Shown piece by piece: positions 61,362 through 64,000 of a DNA stretch of 64,000 nt. The notes beneath the pieces were generated by a model, which saw nothing but the letters and a program-made list of their open reading frames with translations, was not told the origin of the DNA and made no database searches. Each line of letters opens with the position of its first letter. Within the stretch, counting starts at the first letter, position 1. The DNA is from Chitinophaga filiformis (GTDB taxonomy: Bacteria; Bacteroidota; Bacteroidia; Chitinophagales; Chitinophagaceae): NCBI RefSeq assembly GCF_021646545.1, contig NZ_JAKIRP010000012.1, positions 1-64,000 on the forward strand. Direction: 5' to 3'. A program made the translations under genes and the position numbers.

Positions 61362-62154
61362 AAGATATCGCATATTAAGCACCAAAGCGGTTGATCAGGC
61401 ACTGATCGCAATAGCTGCAGAGCAAAACATCGATATTGAGGCAAAAGGATTCATCAGCATACAACCGTTGGTTACAGACAACCTGAAACAACGCATACAC
61501 CAGCTGTTCCAGGAAAAAGCAACTGTCATTTTCACCAGCGTAAATGCAGTACAAGCGCTGCATGATCATTACCTGTATCCGGACGGAAAATACTATTACG
61601 GCACCTGGACAGCATTTCCTCCAACCGTGACAGACGAAGCGTTTGAAGCATTCAAAAAGGGCGGGTTCTTTTCCCCTGGATGGAATGTATACTGCCTGGA
61701 AGGAGCCACACAAGAGGCTTTAAAACAACAACACGGCATCCGGCACACAATAGCTGGTACTGCAGCTAATGCGGCCGCACTCGCAGAAGAGATCATAAAA
61801 AACGAAGAAAAAGGACCACTGGTCTTTTTTTGTGGCGATAGACGCAGGGATGAACTGCCAGACCTGCTACGGCAACATAATATCTCCCTGGAAGAACTGA
61901 TCGTATATGAGACAACAGAAACCCCTGCCCTCACCGGACAGGAGTATGATGGGATCCTTTTTCTTAGTCCCAGTGCCGTAGAGAGTTTCTTTTCAGTCAA
62001 CAGCCTGCCGCAGCATACCGTCTGCTTCTCAATTGGCCCAACCACGGCCAGGGCCCTGCAGGCATATACGGGCAATAAGATTATTACCAGTACTAGCCCC
62101 GGCATGGAACAGCTGGTACTGACAACGATATTATACTTTAACAACATTAACTGA
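61348..62154 (+). CDS. hemD: Uroporphyrinogen-III synthase
   Basis: A 268-residue two-lobed cyclase that inverts ring D to make uroporphyrinogen III. The sequence is weakly conserved, as usual. TVIFTSVNAVQAL (about 50-62), GPLVFFCGDRRRDELPDLL and YDGILFLSPSAVESFF, plus FSIGPTTARALQ, are the expected blocks. It overlaps hemC by 14 bases and precedes hemE by six bases, so its function is supported strongly by position. Confidence 0.93.
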   Translation: MPSNKRYRILSTKAVDQALIAIAAEQNIDIEAKGFISIQPLVTDNLKQRIHQLFQEKATVIFTSVNAVQALHDHYLYPDGKYYYGTWTAFPPTVTDEAFEAFKKGGFFSPGWNVYCLEGATQEALKQQHGIRHTIAGTAANAAALAEEIIKNEEKGPLVFFCGDRRRDELPDLLRQHNISLEELIVYETTETPALTGQEYDGILFLSPSAVESFFSVNSLPQHTVCFSIGPTTARALQAYTGNKIITSTSPGMEQLVLTTILYFNNIN

Positions 62155-62160
62155 CAAAGA

Positions 62161-63186
62161 ATGAGCGCCTTAAAGAATGACCTTTTACTGAGAGCTTTAC
62201 GCGGAGAAACAACAGAACGTGTCCCTGTATGGATGATGCGCCAGGCTGGCCGTTACCTGCCTGACTACATCAAACTGCGGGAGAAATACTCCTTCTTTGA
62301 ACGCTGCATGAACCCTGAACTGGCCACCGAGATCACCGTGATGCCTGTACACCAGGTGGGCGTGGATGCAGCTATCATCTTCTCCGACATCCTCGTAGTA
62401 CCACAGGCCATGGGAATGGAAGTACAGCTGATCGAAAAGATCGGTCCCGTACTGCCAGATCCGGTAAAAGGTGCGGATGATCTTAAGAAACTCCGCGTGC
62501 CCGATGTGAAGGACACCCTCAACTATGTCTTTGAAGCGCTCGCATTAACAAAGAAAACACTCGACGGCGCCGTTCCCCTGATCGGCTTTGCCGGCGCCCC
62601 CTGGACACTGCTCTGTTATATGGTGCAGGGTAAAGGGTCCAAAACATTCGATAGTGCCAAGGCATTCTGTTATCAGCAGCCCGAAGTAGCCCATCAGCTG
62701 CTGCAGATGATCACAGATACTACCATCGCGTACCTGAAAGAACAGGTGAAAGCAGGAGCTGACTGCATACAGCTGTTCGACTCATGGGGTGGTTTATTAA
62801 GTCCTCAGGACTTTGAAACCCTTTCCCTCCGTTATATGCGCCAGATCGTGGCTGCACTGAAAGATGTCTGCCCGGTTACCGTATTTGCCAAAGGCGCCTG
62901 GTTTGCACTGGAAGAAATGGCCGCTACCGGCGCTAATTGCCTGGGTGTTGACTGGTGCATCCAGCCGGCCCGTGCGAGACAGTTTGCCGGTAATAACGTG
63001 ACCCTGCAGGGCAACTTTGATCCCGCTAAGCTGCTGGCCCCTATTCCTGAGATCAAAAAAGCTGTGAAGGAAATGCTGAACGGCTTTGGCAAACACCGCT
63101 ACATTGCGAACCTGGGCCATGGCATCCTGCCTAATGTGCCTGTTGATCATGCCAAAGCTTTCATTGAGACAGTAAAGGAATTCTAA
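62161..63186 (+). CDS. hemE: Uroporphyrinogen decarboxylase
   Basis: A 341-residue enzyme that removes four carboxyls to give coproporphyrinogen III. PVWMMRQAGRYLPDY (about 21-35), AIIFSDILVVPQAMGM with catalytic Asp, GFAGAPWTLLCYMVQG and ADCIQLFDSWGGLLSP are conserved. The terminal NLGHGILPNVPVDHAKAF is typical. It lies six bases after hemD and 12 bases before hemF. Confidence 0.97.
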   Translation: MSALKNDLLLRALRGETTERVPVWMMRQAGRYLPDYIKLREKYSFFERCMNPELATEITVMPVHQVGVDAAIIFSDILVVPQAMGMEVQLIEKIGPVLPDPVKGADDLKKLRVPDVKDTLNYVFEALALTKKTLDGAVPLIGFAGAPWTLLCYMVQGKGSKTFDSAKAFCYQQPEVAHQLLQMITDTTIAYLKEQVKAGADCIQLFDSWGGLLSPQDFETLSLRYMRQIVAALKDVCPVTVFAKGAWFALEEMAATGANCLGVDWCIQPARARQFAGNNVTLQGNFDPAKLLAPIPEIKKAVKEMLNGFGKHRYIANLGHGILPNVPVDHAKAFIETVKEF

Positions 63187-63198
63187 AGGAAACCAGCC

Positions 63199-64000
63199 AT
63201 GAACATCAAAGACAACTTTATTTCCCTCATACATCGCCTGCAGAACGAGATCTGTGCGGCGCTGGAAGATATTGACGGTAAAGCGAAATTCCGGGAAGAC
63301 CTCTGGGAACGTCCCGGTGGCGGAGGTGGTAAGTCCCGCGTCATTGCTGGCGGTAACGTATTCGAAAAAGGCGGCGTGAGCACCTCTGTGGTACATGGCG
63401 AGCTACCAGAACTCATGGCCAAACAGTTTGGCGTAGGCCAGGCACAGTTCATGGCCTGCGGTATCTCCCTCGTCATTCACCCGCTCAATCCCTTTGTGCC
63501 TACCGTACATGCCAATTTCCGTTACTTTGAGCTGTACGATGACAATGGCACCTTAAAAGACTCCTGGTTTGGCGGCGGAGCCGATCTGACGCCCTATTAC
63601 CTCGACGAGCAGGATGGCATACATTTCCATCAGACATTCAAAAATGCCTGCGATCCTTTTGGTACGGAACTTTATCCGCTGTTTAAAAAACACTGCGACG
63701 AATACTTTGTCAATAAACACAGGAACAACGAAGCCCGCGGCATTGGCGGCATTTTCTACGACTACCAGCGCCCCGGTGAAAAAATGAGCGCTGAACAGTT
63801 GTATAATCTGGCAAAAGCTAACGGCGAGGCCTTCCTGGAAGCCTATCTGCCCATTGTAAGGAAAACGAAAGACACTCCATATACCGACGCCCACAGGGAC
63901 TGGCAGGAGTACAGGCGCGGACGCTATGTAGAGTTCAACCTGATACACGACAGAGGCACCCTGTTCGGCCTGAAAACCAACGGACGTACGGAATCCATTC
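63199..64000 (+). CDS. hemF: Oxygen-dependent coproporphyrinogen III oxidase, 3' end outside window
   Basis: The first 267 codons of HemF are visible and open to the window end. It uses O2 to convert coproporphyrinogen III to protoporphyrinogen IX. The segments DLWERPGGGGGKSRVI (about 34-49), VHANFRYFEL, WFGGGADLTPYYL and GIGGIFYDYQ are the family signatures, and RRGRYVEFNLIHDRGTLFG marks the C-terminal active site. ATG 63199 is 12 bases after hemE. About 30 residues are probably missing at the C-terminus. Its presence implies aerobic heme synthesis. Confidence 0.96.
   Translation, partial: MNIKDNFISLIHRLQNEICAALEDIDGKAKFREDLWERPGGGGGKSRVIAGGNVFEKGGVSTSVVHGELPELMAKQFGVGQAQFMACGISLVIHPLNPFVPTVHANFRYFELYDDNGTLKDSWFGGGADLTPYYLDEQDGIHFHQTFKNACDPFGTELYPLFKKHCDEYFVNKHRNNEARGIGGIFYDYQRPGEKMSAEQLYNLAKANGEAFLEAYLPIVRKTKDTPYTDAHRDWQEYRRGRYVEFNLIHDRGTLFGLKTNGRTESI

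Noticed and set aside
1..64000. CRISPR array, rRNA, insertion sequence or integrated phage
   Set aside because: No regularly spaced repeats, no transposase, integrase or structural phage genes seen on either strand.

Overview
The window reads as a chromosomal segment of a Bacteroidota bacterium, most likely a Chitinophaga-like member of the Chitinophagaceae. The evidence is the repeated Bacteroidota promoter signature (a TTTG/TTG box followed by TAnnTTTG, seen before the tRNA, the regulators and the heme genes), the general absence of strong Shine-Dalgarno sequences, and typical families: DUF2339, DUF4136, NamZ/DUF1343, MetE, a carboxypeptidase-regulatory-domain protein, a secreted TAT oxidoreductase, and a type 2 PyrF. 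No rRNA, CRISPR array, insertion sequence or phage gene is visible.

Layout. 1-3.5 kb: a 3'-truncated unknown gene, a small membrane protein, a GT2 glycosyltransferase and an orphan sensor histidine kinase. A tRNA-Leu(GAG) with a clear promoter and terminator lies at 3.5-3.7 kb. 4-10 kb is an accessory stress/detoxification block: a flavin-binding oxidase-like protein, an MBL hydrolase, an Asp-nucleophile alpha/beta hydrolase, AraC and Crp/Fnr regulators, a YcaC-like cysteine hydrolase and a pirin, with a conspicuous palindromic operator candidate at 8434-8468. 10-17 kb holds GDPD, an acidic unknown protein, a double-SGNH esterase, and azoreductase divergent from a MocR regulator. 17-31 kb holds the DUF2339 pair, HAD phosphatase, a pair of repeat elements, envelope proteins, ApbE, a glutaryl-CoA dehydrogenase-like enzyme, pyrF, a secreted sugar isomerase/oxidoreductase pair, mrp and a 3-hydroxyacyl-CoA dehydrogenase.

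31.5-35.8 kb: yigZ, a duplicated-domain secreted protein and ribD (minus strand) diverge from prmC. At 35.85-37.82 kb sits an A+T-rich two-gene island: an SMC/OLD-like AAA ATPase immediately followed by a TOPRIM-like protein, the best candidate here for an anti-phage defence system. 38-53 kb is housekeeping: exbB/exbD, pepT, metE, thioesterase, a SlyD-like isomerase, namZ, fmt, a LysM protein, an RsmF-like methyltransferase, the three-gene pnt transhydrogenase and a baeRF-like protein.

54-56.3 kb is a three-gene unit (DUF72, a Lys/Ala-rich-tailed unknown protein, a zincless Fpg/Nei glycosylase). 56.5-64 kb is a heme biosynthesis cluster: hemG and hemH leftwards, hemA-hemC-hemD-hemE-hemF rightwards (hemF runs off the window). 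This covers the glutamyl-tRNA to protoheme route except hemL and hemB. Start codons were moved inward from the longest open frame where an in-frame ATG with a signal peptide or family-typical N-terminus was better. Base counts quoted are hand counts on single 60-base lines.
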